Shown: positions 1-8,892 of the stretch, piece by piece
Position numbering within the stretch: the first letter of the stretch is position 1
Layout: the number at the start of each line of letters is the position of its first letter
Virus record (IMG/VR): IMGVR_UViG_3300009702_000365
Span: 1 to 48,388 of that record
From: a virus
DNA: 48,388 bases
Direction: 5' to 3' (one strand)
Notes under the pieces: model-generated
The model's database searches: none
What the model was told of the DNA's origin: nothing
The model's input: the letters and a program-made list of their open reading frames with translations, nothing else
Made by a program: the position numbers and the translations under genes

Positions 1-3000
1 CAAGACCCTCGTCATCGAAGGAGTCGGGGAAATCTATTTCTAGTTCTCCACCCAGTTCTCCATTAAGATCATTACCGATCTCATTACCGATCTCATTACC
101 GATCTCATCACCGATCTCATCACCGATCTCATCACCGATCTCATCACCGATTAGATCGTCACCAATTTCGGTAGCGTCGGTTACGGGTTTGTCCATTGGC
201 ATGGCGTCCATTGATTTTGCACCTGGCATTCCGCCCATTCCTGGCATCGGCTTCGACTCCATCATATCAGTTGGAGCAGCCATTGGTTTCGGTGTAGCCA
301 TTGGTTTCGGTGCCGGTTTGGCTGGCATTGGTTGGGCCATTGGGTCAAACTGGGCAATTGCCTCGATCATCAAATCTTCCGTATCAGCATGAGCAGCGCG
401 TAGACCGTCACAAGCTACACAGGCATCGTCCATGTCGAATCCGTCACGGACCAACATAGCGATACACGTCTTGATTGGAGAATTGACCATCGGGTTCTTG
501 TCCAACAGCGTCTTAGCTACCTTTGCAGCAACGCCATCAGAGTAGACACCCAAACCTTCAAGCTGTGTGCATACGCACGTAGCAAGATTCTTACCTTCGC
601 ACGGACCACTCATTGCTGTGGCATTCTCGCCAAAGCGACGAGCCAGACGTTCCATACAGCTTGCTGATGGGAACTTATCGAACTTCTCACTACCTTTCCA
701 TCGGGCTGAGGCGGCCATCTTATTAAGTGGAAGTTCTTCCCGCATCACATTAGGCAGGCTGTTGAGAACCCCAGACTTTGCCATCTTCAATACAAATGGA
801 GCCTGAGCAGTAATGTCACCTAGATTGTCAAATTCATCTCGGGTTACGCCGTATTCCTTAAGAGCTTCATCAAAAGCCTCTCTCATACGATTGCAACCGC
901 CACACTCGGAATCAGCAGTCTTAGGAATCCAGACGTATTGTCCGAATACCTTATTTGCTTGACCCTTGCTGGCTACAACACGGAAACGGAATTCCTGACC
1001 ACAACCCCAGCAAATACCTTCGTTACCGAGTTTAGCAGACTTGATAGTATCGGTGCGATTGCCGCCGCAATTCGGACAGATCAAGCCAACCTGAATTTTC
1101 TGATCTTTCAAGGTTTCGAGTACTCGCGGAGTAATGCGATAGGAAGAAGCATACGCAGCGCGCTGTGCTTTCGAGGCGAGCTTGGTCAAAACGTTCTTGA
1201 CTGCTGCTCCAACGGGTACATTTGGTAGCGTAGTACCGGCACCTTCTCCCATTGGCTCTTCTTCGCCAAGTTCGTCTTCGGCTCCAAGTCCGAATCCTTT
1301 TTGCTCTTCATCGCCCCTTTCTTCAATAGTTCCGGGCCATTTTTTGACATTTAGAGCAACAGCGATATCACCTTCTGCACCGCAGTTGTTACAACGGAAT
1401 TCGCCGTTATCTACGTCTACGTCGCTACCACCGCAGGAAGGGCAAATAGTTCCAGGCGGCTGGGGTTCGCCCGTCCCACCTTCTTCTCCACCACCTGCAT
1501 CCATTAGTGGGTCTTGTGACAGACTCTCACCTACTGGGGGAGCGCCCATGTCGCCGCCACCGGGAGGTGCCATAGGATTTCCCATTTCAGGACCGGCTGC
1601 TGGCGGCATTCCGCCTGCGCCACCCATCTGGGCTTCCTTGATATTAGACTCTTTGACAAGTTTACGTCGAGCTTCGGCTCTTGCTTTTAGCTCTGCTTCC
1701 TTCTTGGAAGGATCGTAGAAAACTACTACATAAGTCCCGTCACTCTCATTAACATCTAAAGACTGCGGAACAATGTCTATATCTTTTTCAGCGGCAACCA
1801 AAATTCTCTTACGAGCAAATTCTGTTGCTGCTGTCTTGAACTCTTCGGGTTTGCCTAGGCTGGCTTCGACCTCAGTTAGCGGCCCGGTGTAGGAATAAAA
1901 CCCATCATCATCATTGCCATTCTTTGTGTCGTTCTTGGCATCGGTGCCGCCAGCTAATACTTGCTTGAATACATCCATGTTGGATGATTCTTTCTGTCTT
2001 TCTTCAGCCAACTCACCCTTCATGCAGCAATCACAAGCTTCGTCAATCTTGCCCTCGAAATCGTCCGAGCCAGCAAGAGCAACGAGTCCATCAACAATAA
2101 ACTGAGGACTGTAATTCATCGCAGCCAACTGGCGTACAACAACATCAGCAACCAACGAGGAATGGTAGTTGTGGTCCGTATTGGCAGTCTTGCCGAAGTA
2201 ACGAGCCTTCGCAACCCTCTTCTTGATTGCTTCAATATCCGAACCTGCATAGCATTTGAGTACGTTAGCTAAAACTGGATATTTACTTGGGTGAGACACA
2301 AGTTGACGTACCGTTGCACTCAGGTCTGCTGGTGTGACACCAACAGAAAGTACAGTGTTGCCAAGAGCTTGCAATGCTTCCTTAACGATCTTGTTGGCAA
2401 CTTCTGCCGTTAGGCGAGATAGTTCACCGTCCTGCTGTTGTAGCTGATCTGGACCCTCAGTGGTCGTCAAAGGTTCAGTCCACTCATGATGCTTAAGTAA
2501 CTCCATAAGTTGCTTTTCGCCAATGATTCGCCATTGCTGCTCGACTCCTCCATCGAATTTAGAGCCCATTTCGCCTCTGTCGCTCTCACCGACATCGGTA
2601 TAGTCATTCACACCTTCCTCAAACTGTCGTTCGGTGACAGTGTTGCGATCTTCTTTTTTCCAATCACCAGCTGTACGATCTGCGCCGTAGAACGTGGTAT
2701 GCTCATCCCTGAACTGTCCTTCTGTGATCTGATCGTATGTACCCGGTCGCTGCCCGTGTTCTGGAAGTTGTTTTTGAGTTACATTGGTATAGTACTCATC
2801 AGTGCGTGGGTGCAGGGATGGTTTTTGCTCATCGAATTGCTTCTGGGTAGTCATATCCAGAGTCTCAGGGCTCTGCGTAGAGTGAGCCGCTGTCTTCTCT
2901 GTTTTCTCGCTATCCTGAGCAAAGGTTTCCTCATCAAAATTAGATCGGAATCCCTCCAACATACTGTGAGCCGCTTCTTCCGGCGAGTTGCTCATGAATT

Positions 3001-3199
3001 CGATAATGTCGTCGTCAAGTTCTGCTATCTTAGTAGAACCGACTTCTGCTCCCTTATAGAACTGCTTCACGTCTTTGCTAGACAAGACAACTTTATAGTC
3101 GTCTTTTTCCGCGACGAACGCAGTGCGAATATTGGAGCTTGCTTTCTTCATATGCCCCTGTAGACGTTCTACAAGTGCCTGTCTTGCTAGTTGATCCAT
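1..3199 (-). CDS. Large Zn-ribbon virion-type protein, 3' end outside window
   Basis: The frame is open from ATG at 3199 to the window edge (about 1066 codons, no stop), so the gene is partial. An AAGGAG Shine-Dalgarno lies 7-8 nt before the ATG. I do not recognise a named family. Visible parts in order: an N-terminal region; a region at about 2480-2870 with repeated T.(K/G/R)Q(F/L) units (TTQKQF, TQKQL, TEGQF, TERQF); a helical middle; a Pro/Gly/Met-rich linker; two four-Cys zinc ribbons (CPSCGG...CNNCG near 1380-1450 and CPNCGG...CWGCG near 1000-1080); further Cys pairs; a second Pro/Met-rich stretch; and an acidic G[DN]EI repeat. It follows the protease gene after a 122-bp gap. Position and composition suggest a virion or assembly protein. 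This is inference; specific function unknown. Confidence 0.85.
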   Translation of the reverse strand, partial: MDQLARQALVERLQGHMKKASSNIRTAFVAEKDDYKVVLSSKDVKQFYKGAEVGSTKIAELDDDIIEFMSNSPEEAAHSMLEGFRSNFDEETFAQDSEKTEKTAAHSTQSPETLDMTTQKQFDEQKPSLHPRTDEYYTNVTQKQLPEHGQRPGTYDQITEGQFRDEHTTFYGADRTAGDWKKEDRNTVTERQFEEGVNDYTDVGESDRGEMGSKFDGGVEQQWRIIGEKQLMELLKHHEWTEPLTTTEGPDQLQQQDGELSRLTAEVANKIVKEALQALGNTVLSVGVTPADLSATVRQLVSHPSKYPVLANVLKCYAGSDIEAIKKRVAKARYFGKTANTDHNYHSSLVADVVVRQLAAMNYSPQFIVDGLVALAGSDDFEGKIDEACDCCMKGELAEERQKESSNMDVFKQVLAGGTDAKNDTKNGNDDDGFYSYTGPLTEVEASLGKPEEFKTAATEFARKRILVAAEKDIDIVPQSLDVNESDGTYVVVFYDPSKKEAELKARAEARRKLVKESNIKEAQMGGAGGMPPAAGPEMGNPMAPPGGGDMGAPPVGESLSQDPLMDAGGGEEGGTGEPQPPGTICPSCGGSDVDVDNGEFRCNNCGAEGDIAVALNVKKWPGTIEERGDEEQKGFGLGAEDELGEEEPMGEGAGTTLPNVPVGAAVKNVLTKLASKAQRAAYASSYRITPRVLETLKDQKIQVGLICPNCGGNRTDTIKSAKLGNEGICWGCGQEFRFRVVASKGQANKVFGQYVWIPKTADSECGGCNRMREAFDEALKEYGVTRDEFDNLGDITAQAPFVLKMAKSGVLNSLPNVMREELPLNKMAASARWKGSEKFDKFPSASCMERLARRFGENATAMSGPCEGKNLATCVCTQLEGLGVYSDGVAAKVAKTLLDKNPMVNSPIKTCIAMLVRDGFDMDDACVACDGLRAAHADTEDLMIEAIAQFDPMAQPMPAKPAPKPMATPKPMAAPTDMMESKPMPGMGGMPGAKSMDAMPMDKPVTDATEIGDDLIGDEIGDEIGDEIGDEIGNEIGNEIGNDLNGELGGELEIDFPDSFDDEGL
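71..152. repeat. 12-bp tandem repeat inside the Zn-ribbon protein gene
   Basis: Six full 12-bp units (three attaccgatctc followed by three atcaccgatctc) plus a partial seventh. On the minus strand they encode an acidic G[DN]EI tetrapeptide repeat. The unit switches once between two versions, as expected from recent unit duplication. Copy number may vary between relatives. Confidence 0.95.
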
Positions 3200-3321
3200 A
3201 AAAATATCTCCTTATACACCATTTTAATAGTGTTGAGGTACACTAAACCTATGCTGATGATTCTACGGAGAAATTTTCAAAATTCCTCCCTAATTGTGCA
3301 GACTTTATTGTGTCGGGGGGT
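3200..3321. other. Intergenic gap with 23-bp imperfect palindrome (3267-3289)
   Basis: This 122-bp gap separates the protease stop from the next gene's ATG. It holds an imperfect palindrome at 3267-3289 (GGAG/CTCC and AATTTT/AAAATT arms). No T-run follows it on the minus strand, so it is not a standard terminator. It could be an operator or an mRNA structure. I see no clear -35/-10 pair; the Shine-Dalgarno of the downstream gene is at the 3200 end. Confidence 0.5.
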
Positions 3322-4713
3322 TTACCGACCGAAATTTAGTCGCTTCTGTGATCTGTTTTGAAAGATTTTCTTGATCCTAAAGGTTTTGCTCGATTCTTTT
3401 TGAAGCGCCATAGCCATTTTGGTCATATCAAAACGTCGGCTTGCCATTGGTGTCGTTACTGTTCCAGCCTCACCTGCGGACCCGGATTGAATCTTTGAAC
3501 CACCACCAGGAGTGGGATTAAGAGGCTGCAAAGCTGCTTCTTGCCCTGGTTCTGGATTTCCAGGCTGGGCTGCTTGCCCTTCTTGACCTGGAACTTCAGC
3601 AGGTGATGGTAAACGAGCATATCCTTGTTGTGTTAGTTCGTCTGTAACTGTCTGCAAATCGGAAAGTACTGTCACAAGATCACTTAGGAATTCCAAATCC
3701 AACTGGTCTTTCTGCTGCAACATAGATTGAGACACAGTAGTCATCAGGTCTAGAGCCTGATTGAGACTGTCAATCTCTTTCTGACCAGCATATTTGACAC
3801 AACCCGTATCACAGCACATCACGTTATGGGATGCTGCTGCCTTCAACAATCTTGGCAACGTGCTCTGGATAACGGCAATTTTCTTCAGAAACTCTTGTGG
3901 ATCAATAATTTCCGTTACACCACAATCATGGCATGCAGGGTTAACTACGAAACTGTTCTCTATAAACTTGATACCATAGTTGTATTCAAATGCCTCTTCA
4001 TCTTTGACATCATATTTCTTAGTCTCACCTTTCTTGCAATTACAAATTGGGCAGGGCTCATCTCCACCGTTCTCGTGATACTTACATTCGCCCTTCTCAG
4101 ACAGCTTGCGGGTCTTACGTTCGCGAATGTGAGAGCAATATTCACTCTGATTCTCTGCTTTTGTATGACAGATAGAGCAAACCGAGTACTGGACTTGACA
4201 ACCCATACTCGTGCCCATGATCATTTCCTCTTTAATACCACGGGCTAATTTGGGATAAGCTTCAGCATCCACTCGGGCAATGATCATAATACCATTACGA
4301 TCATCATTCCACCACGAATGCACTACCTTGCCCCGCGCTTCTTCAACATCACTGTTGTTATGATTAGTAAATACTGGGCATCCCACAAACGTAGCAGTAG
4401 CTTCTTTAAGCTCATCCTTCTGAAAGTGGTCACCATTGTCGTTAGTTTCATCTGCTTTGATGGCAAAGCATTTGACGAACAGTGAGTCAGGATGTGATTT
4501 AATTTCTGCCTCTAGATCAAAGTCAGGGCTATCGCCATCTGTCTGCATCTCGGCAGTCTTAGAGGCCGTTTTGATTGTATTCAATGTTTCCTGTAATACA
4601 GACTCATTGAATATGCTGTCGTTCACCTTTATGTAAGAGGACTTACCCTTAAAGATAGGCAGGTTGAGTGGTTGTGCATCAATTAACGTGTATTTAGCTG
4701 TCTTGAGTAGCAT
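3322..4713 (-). CDS. Prohead (capsid maturation) protease-like protein
   Basis: 463 aa. The region at residues ~85-200 matches the pattern of phage prohead serine proteases: a strand with N.NGD, an F.G.PVFTNHNN segment with a candidate catalytic His, and a MGTSMGC segment with a candidate catalytic Ser. A Cys-rich insert follows (CSIC, YCSHI, CPICNC), probably zinc-binding. The C-terminal third is a Gln/Pro-rich linker and a basic tail. In known phages this enzyme cleaves scaffold and capsid propeptides during head maturation. The gene overlaps the 3' end of the upstream 1262-aa gene by 20 bp, and no strong Shine-Dalgarno precedes the ATG, suggesting translational coupling. Position after portal genes fits a head-assembly role. 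The catalytic assignment is by pattern, not alignment. Confidence 0.65.
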   Translation of the reverse strand: MLLKTAKYTLIDAQPLNLPIFKGKSSYIKVNDSIFNESVLQETLNTIKTASKTAEMQTDGDSPDFDLEAEIKSHPDSLFVKCFAIKADETNDNGDHFQKDELKEATATFVGCPVFTNHNNSDVEEARGKVVHSWWNDDRNGIMIIARVDAEAYPKLARGIKEEMIMGTSMGCQVQYSVCSICHTKAENQSEYCSHIRERKTRKLSEKGECKYHENGGDEPCPICNCKKGETKKYDVKDEEAFEYNYGIKFIENSFVVNPACHDCGVTEIIDPQEFLKKIAVIQSTLPRLLKAAASHNVMCCDTGCVKYAGQKEIDSLNQALDLMTTVSQSMLQQKDQLDLEFLSDLVTVLSDLQTVTDELTQQGYARLPSPAEVPGQEGQAAQPGNPEPGQEAALQPLNPTPGGGSKIQSGSAGEAGTVTTPMASRRFDMTKMAMALQKESSKTFRIKKIFQNRSQKRLNFGR

Positions 4714-7700
4714 CTTTTAATTTCCATAAAAGTAGATCAATTTTATCGGCTAGCATTGGAATGCCTCTCTTATCCAGTTCATCTGCTACCTTTTCGAGCC
4801 GATCTACGACTGACGACCCTTTCTGCGATGGGTCTCTGAATAAATGTCGCTTGGCTTTGTCTTTACCAACGAACGTTGTATTATTACCCGGCATTGACTT
4901 CGGAACCTTTTTTTCTTCCACTGGAGGTGGTGGAACGTTCGTGGGCACAGAATCTTGCGGCATCTGAGGCAGTGGAGGTGCACCTTCAGCGCCAGGCGTC
5001 GGAGTGACCGGTTGTGGTTGCGGAGACATCACATCTGTTGGTGGCATTTCCGTTATAGGAATACCTGTCGAATCTTCTACTCTTTCCGTAGCTGGCAATC
5101 CATTATCAGGTGCTTCGGTATTATCACCCATTCCAAGTTCAGGTGCTTCGGTATTATCACCCATTCCAGCTTCGGGTGCTCTAATATCTCCTGGTTCGCC
5201 AGGCATGACCATATCCTCGTTACCATTGTCAGACTTGATATCATCAATGAAGTTTTCCAGGCTAGAAGCATCACTGTCTAGTTGGTCGGTAGATAGTACT
5301 GATGTTCCATTGTCTTGCTCAAGGATAATTTCAAATTCAGTCCTCAGAGCAGATGGCTTACCTGCCAACTCTGCTGGTGGCTCTTGCTCTAACTTCTTGC
5401 GCACGTTGTCTATAGCCCTTTTGGCACTAAGTTCTAGCAAGTCTAGACGAGCGTTGACTGGCATAATCAGCATATTGAGTTGCTTTTGCAGAGTCGGGAA
5501 TCGCCTCTCCAACTCGCTCAAGATTGATTCCCAGTTATTAGACTTCACAAGCCTCTTGAGCATACCTTCCGCACTACCCGCTTCACCGATAAAGTAGTCA
5601 AGGGTCTCGATAACCTTGATGGTACGTACTTTTGTACCAGTTCGGTTCATATCGTAGGCTTTACGCAATGCTTCTTCTTGAAGTTCTTCTGGTGTTGCCC
5701 CATATGGCAATGGAGTATGCTCACCTAAAACAACTTCCTCGCCTTTGTAGATAGCAGTACGGTCTTCCATTCGCTCCCAGTATGATGACTTGCGATAGGT
5801 ATTATTGTCCTTGCGTATACGAAATGCATCATGTCTGCGATTACGCTCTTTGTTAACCATCGCCCTGACTATTTTAGCCTCAGACCTCTGTTCATCTGTG
5901 AGTCTAGTATCATCTGGGTCAGCGGACACCTCTTCTGCGTTGAATGCATAATGCAAACCAATCATAATCTGACCACCATCACCCTTGCCGGAACTGGTAG
6001 AATAGTGACGACCGAAAATTTCATCTTCTTTAGGCGCGTCTAAGCCTCGGGCGGCACCCGGAATCTTTTCCCCACATGAAGCGTGCATCAGACAGGATAC
6101 AAAGTCCATCATCTTTGCAATGCTATAACCGTACTGGCTGAACATATTCCAACCGTGAGCATCGATCTTGGTATCTTGATCTGTAGCCATGACGCTATCA
6201 AGGTGATTGTCAATATACTTGGATATCCTATCCCAATCACCCGTCCGTTTATATTCTTGAATAGCACCCAGCAATGGGTTAGACGGTAGATTATTCTTAA
6301 CGACATCAAACATTTCGGTCAAGAATTGGAATTCATCTTTGTTTCTAGGGTACTGAGATGCCAAGGTCTTGCATGGATTCTTGCCTGGCAATCCACGGCA
6401 TATGGTCTTAACCTGTTGAGCCATACGCTTCCACGCATCGACATCCTCGCCACCGGGCAGCCCGTTAGCAAACATTCTAAATAGCGGCCTATTTAGCTCT
6501 GAGTCCTCTAGTTGTGGGTTATACTCGTAATAGGTTTCTAATGCAGTTGCCAGAGATCGGTCTAATATATCCTTATCAAGCGCCTGATAGTTGTCACCAT
6601 ATTTTTTGATAAGGTTTTCATAAACGGTTTCAGCACCGGTTCTATTTTGCATTACAGTTTTCCAGGCGACATCAGCAACTGAGGGGTCTTCTTCATTACC
6701 ACTAAACGGTGCTATACCACGCAATCCTGATAGATTGCGAAGTGCTTCAATAGAGGGTGTTCCCCACTTCTCTACCACAGCAGCCAATGCAGGTTGCTGG
6801 ACCCTCTTTGGTCTGCCTGTTGAGGTATCGACCGTTATCTGATTCCAGTTCTTTATTAGGTGATTCCTTCCTAAGTTTACCGTGTCACGGTCGTATAATA
6901 CCTGTCCTTGGCCCTTATTCCATACAGGTAATTTACGTAACATGGGGATAACCGGCATATGTTGTGAAGTACCAGGATCAGAGTCTAGACCATTGGAAGA
7001 GAAGTACATAGAGAAGTTAGGAACGTAGAACTCGTTGCGACCAACGTTATATCTATTTTTCTCATTCTCTGCCCAACTAATATAGTTTTGGCTAAACTGT
7101 GGCAACTTAGCATCACTGAATTTGTATGCAGGCATTGATTTGAAGTAATCAAATGCGTCTAATGTTAAATTACTTAACAGCAATTTAAGGTCAGTAGTAT
7201 TAAGAGTGGTCATTATATTACGTTTTGCACCACCGGTAATCTCTAGTCCAACTCTATACATTACCCTTCCATTGGAAGTCTGTACGCCCCAGTGCAATAG
7301 TGAATCCCGCCTACCGGGAGGGGTTGCCATACGGCTAATCTTAGTCATCAGCTTTGACTTTTCTTGTCCAGATGCAGACTGCATTGCAGTCATCATCTGT
7401 TTCATTACCATCTTTTTCTCTGGGCTCATGGGCATCTCAACAAGTCGTAATCCTTTGTCGAATTCCTCTATGATTCGTCTAAGTTGTTGATTGGCCTCAA
7501 ACTCTGCCTCACGATATTCATCGGGAGACATCTTAGAAACATGGCTGTTGATCGCAAGTTGTTTACTGATCTCGGCATGCAAAGTCCTAGTATTCATAGC
7601 GTAGCCTTGACGAACCTTGTTAGCAATAGCACGCATAGTGTAGCTATCGTAATTCAATTCACTAACTTCATTGTTTCCGAATTTCATACCGCCGGTTTGA

Positions 7701-8482
7701 CGCTGTCTATTGAGTTGCAGATCACCGTGCTCAATATACTTGTTTTTGTGATCCTGATAGAACCTTCGGCTGTCTATACCTAGCATATGAGGGTCGGCAG
7801 GTGTAGATTCATATCGTTTGTTTTCACTTTTAATGAATTTGATTAAGTCATCTTTCCTGATTGCACCACCCTTTTCTTCTGATAGTGAAGAAGCATGATA
7901 GTACGGATTCAGGGATATGTTATTTTTCTCAAGATCAGTAATGAAACCATCAACGTCGAAGCCAATAGATCGGCTTACCTGACCGATAGCATCATCTGCT
8001 ATTCTTAGAGCATTGACATTAAATTTTGGTTTGATGTGACGGCGGTATCTAAACCTCATGACTAATGTAGCTAGAGGCTCGCCAGAAACTTTGTCATCTA
8101 CTAAATCAGGTGCTTCATATCGGTAAAGGCCACCCTTGATAGGAAGGTTGGGTTGATGTAACTTGCCTGATTCATCGTGCTCCCTTACTTTCTGCTTCAT
8201 ATAGGGATGGAAATTCTCTTCGATATCACGTTTGATGGCAGCCGCTTTCGGTCCCACATCTGGATAGTCCCAAGAAAGATTCCAGACAGCAGTATTCAAA
8301 CTGCTATAGCCGGTATTAAAAGCCATTCCAGATTTACGCAACTTATCTAATCTCTGCTCGGCTTCGCGAAGGAAACCTTGTTTCAATTCGGCATTATCCA
8401 TAGGAACAGAGTTTCGCTTAGCCTGTTCAACCCTACGTGAAGCCTCTTTGATTAGATGTTGCTTAATATTGTGTATGTTCAT
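4694..8482 (-). CDS. 1262-aa putative structural protein
   Basis: I do not recognise a family. The N-terminus (HNIKQHLIKEA) resembles the FNLKQH motif found in other proteins here. The body (to about residue 1080) is a soluble mixed-composition protein without membrane segments. It is followed by an acidic, Pro-rich linker (about residues 1090-1200) with a duplicated 11-residue unit containing GMGDNTEAPE. The C-terminus carries an ADELDKRG...ADKIDLLLWKL helix resembling the N-terminus of the 648-aa protein at 22250-24196. Start: ATG with AAGAG about 8 nt upstream, 2 nt after the previous stop. It sits between portal and protease genes, so a head or internal-virion role is plausible but unproven. 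Confidence 0.8.
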   Translation of the reverse strand: MNIHNIKQHLIKEASRRVEQAKRNSVPMDNAELKQGFLREAEQRLDKLRKSGMAFNTGYSSLNTAVWNLSWDYPDVGPKAAAIKRDIEENFHPYMKQKVREHDESGKLHQPNLPIKGGLYRYEAPDLVDDKVSGEPLATLVMRFRYRRHIKPKFNVNALRIADDAIGQVSRSIGFDVDGFITDLEKNNISLNPYYHASSLSEEKGGAIRKDDLIKFIKSENKRYESTPADPHMLGIDSRRFYQDHKNKYIEHGDLQLNRQRQTGGMKFGNNEVSELNYDSYTMRAIANKVRQGYAMNTRTLHAEISKQLAINSHVSKMSPDEYREAEFEANQQLRRIIEEFDKGLRLVEMPMSPEKKMVMKQMMTAMQSASGQEKSKLMTKISRMATPPGRRDSLLHWGVQTSNGRVMYRVGLEITGGAKRNIMTTLNTTDLKLLLSNLTLDAFDYFKSMPAYKFSDAKLPQFSQNYISWAENEKNRYNVGRNEFYVPNFSMYFSSNGLDSDPGTSQHMPVIPMLRKLPVWNKGQGQVLYDRDTVNLGRNHLIKNWNQITVDTSTGRPKRVQQPALAAVVEKWGTPSIEALRNLSGLRGIAPFSGNEEDPSVADVAWKTVMQNRTGAETVYENLIKKYGDNYQALDKDILDRSLATALETYYEYNPQLEDSELNRPLFRMFANGLPGGEDVDAWKRMAQQVKTICRGLPGKNPCKTLASQYPRNKDEFQFLTEMFDVVKNNLPSNPLLGAIQEYKRTGDWDRISKYIDNHLDSVMATDQDTKIDAHGWNMFSQYGYSIAKMMDFVSCLMHASCGEKIPGAARGLDAPKEDEIFGRHYSTSSGKGDGGQIMIGLHYAFNAEEVSADPDDTRLTDEQRSEAKIVRAMVNKERNRRHDAFRIRKDNNTYRKSSYWERMEDRTAIYKGEEVVLGEHTPLPYGATPEELQEEALRKAYDMNRTGTKVRTIKVIETLDYFIGEAGSAEGMLKRLVKSNNWESILSELERRFPTLQKQLNMLIMPVNARLDLLELSAKRAIDNVRKKLEQEPPAELAGKPSALRTEFEIILEQDNGTSVLSTDQLDSDASSLENFIDDIKSDNGNEDMVMPGEPGDIRAPEAGMGDNTEAPELGMGDNTEAPDNGLPATERVEDSTGIPITEMPPTDVMSPQPQPVTPTPGAEGAPPLPQMPQDSVPTNVPPPPVEEKKVPKSMPGNNTTFVGKDKAKRHLFRDPSQKGSSVVDRLEKVADELDKRGIPMLADKIDLLLWKLKDATQDS
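5109..5168. repeat. 33-bp direct repeat, two copies
   Basis: A 27-bp identical core begins at 5109 and again at 5142 (33-bp period). It encodes a duplicated 11-residue acidic Pro/Gly linker unit in the 1262-aa protein. It looks like a recent in-frame duplication. Confidence 0.9.
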
Positions 8483-8484
8483 TT

Positions 8485-8892
8485 CTAACTCTTAATATGC
8501 TTTGGAATCTCGATTGCTTGCAAATCTTCCTTAGTCCATTGCCCTGCATTTTCGGGCATCCTAACTCCCCACATTTCAATAGCATAAGCTATGGCTGATC
8601 GTAACGTAGGGAAGTACTTTCCTGACGGCGAGTACGCCTTTTTCTTAGGGTCGCTAGGCATCTTCTTGTTGCCAGCGAAGAAGGACTTCCCTTCACGCTT
8701 CGACACAGCAGGACCGACGACCACATATCTCCAGCACGCATCCTCATAGTCTTTGCCAACCCATCGAAAGTATGATCCAGGCAAGATTTCCTCAAACTTT
8801 TTCTTAACCTCTTCGGATTTCTCACCGTAGTGCTCTTCCCATCTAATGCCTTTCTCTTTGATTCGTCTTCGCCCCGCTCTTACTTTTATCAT
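8485..8892 (-). CDS. Hypothetical basic protein, 135 aa
   Basis: The ATG overlaps the portal stop as ATGA, and GGAAGA in the portal tail serves as Shine-Dalgarno. The protein is rich in Lys/Arg at the N-terminus, has many aromatic residues (WRYVVVG, YFPTL, MWGV) and no membrane segment. Family not recognised. Tight coupling to the portal and to the 1262-aa gene (2-bp gap) suggests co-expression with head-assembly proteins. Confidence 0.8.
   Translation of the reverse strand: MIKVRAGRRRIKEKGIRWEEHYGEKSEEVKKKFEEILPGSYFRWVGKDYEDACWRYVVVGPAVSKREGKSFFAGNKKMPSDPKKKAYSPSGKYFPTLRSAIAYAIEMWGVRMPENAGQWTKEDLQAIEIPKHIKS

Noticed and set aside
71-152. Possible CRISPR-like array
   Set aside because: The 12-bp units are contiguous with no spacers and encode an in-frame acidic repeat.
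1182-1718. Plus-strand ORF of 178 aa, Pro/Ser-rich
   Set aside because: It lies entirely inside the minus-strand Zn-ribbon protein gene, mirrors its Gly/Met/Pro-rich linker, and has no Shine-Dalgarno-supported context.
5004-5597. Plus-strand ORF of 197 aa
   Set aside because: Antisense to the C-terminal linker of the 1262-aa protein; low-complexity composition comes from the repeats on the other strand.
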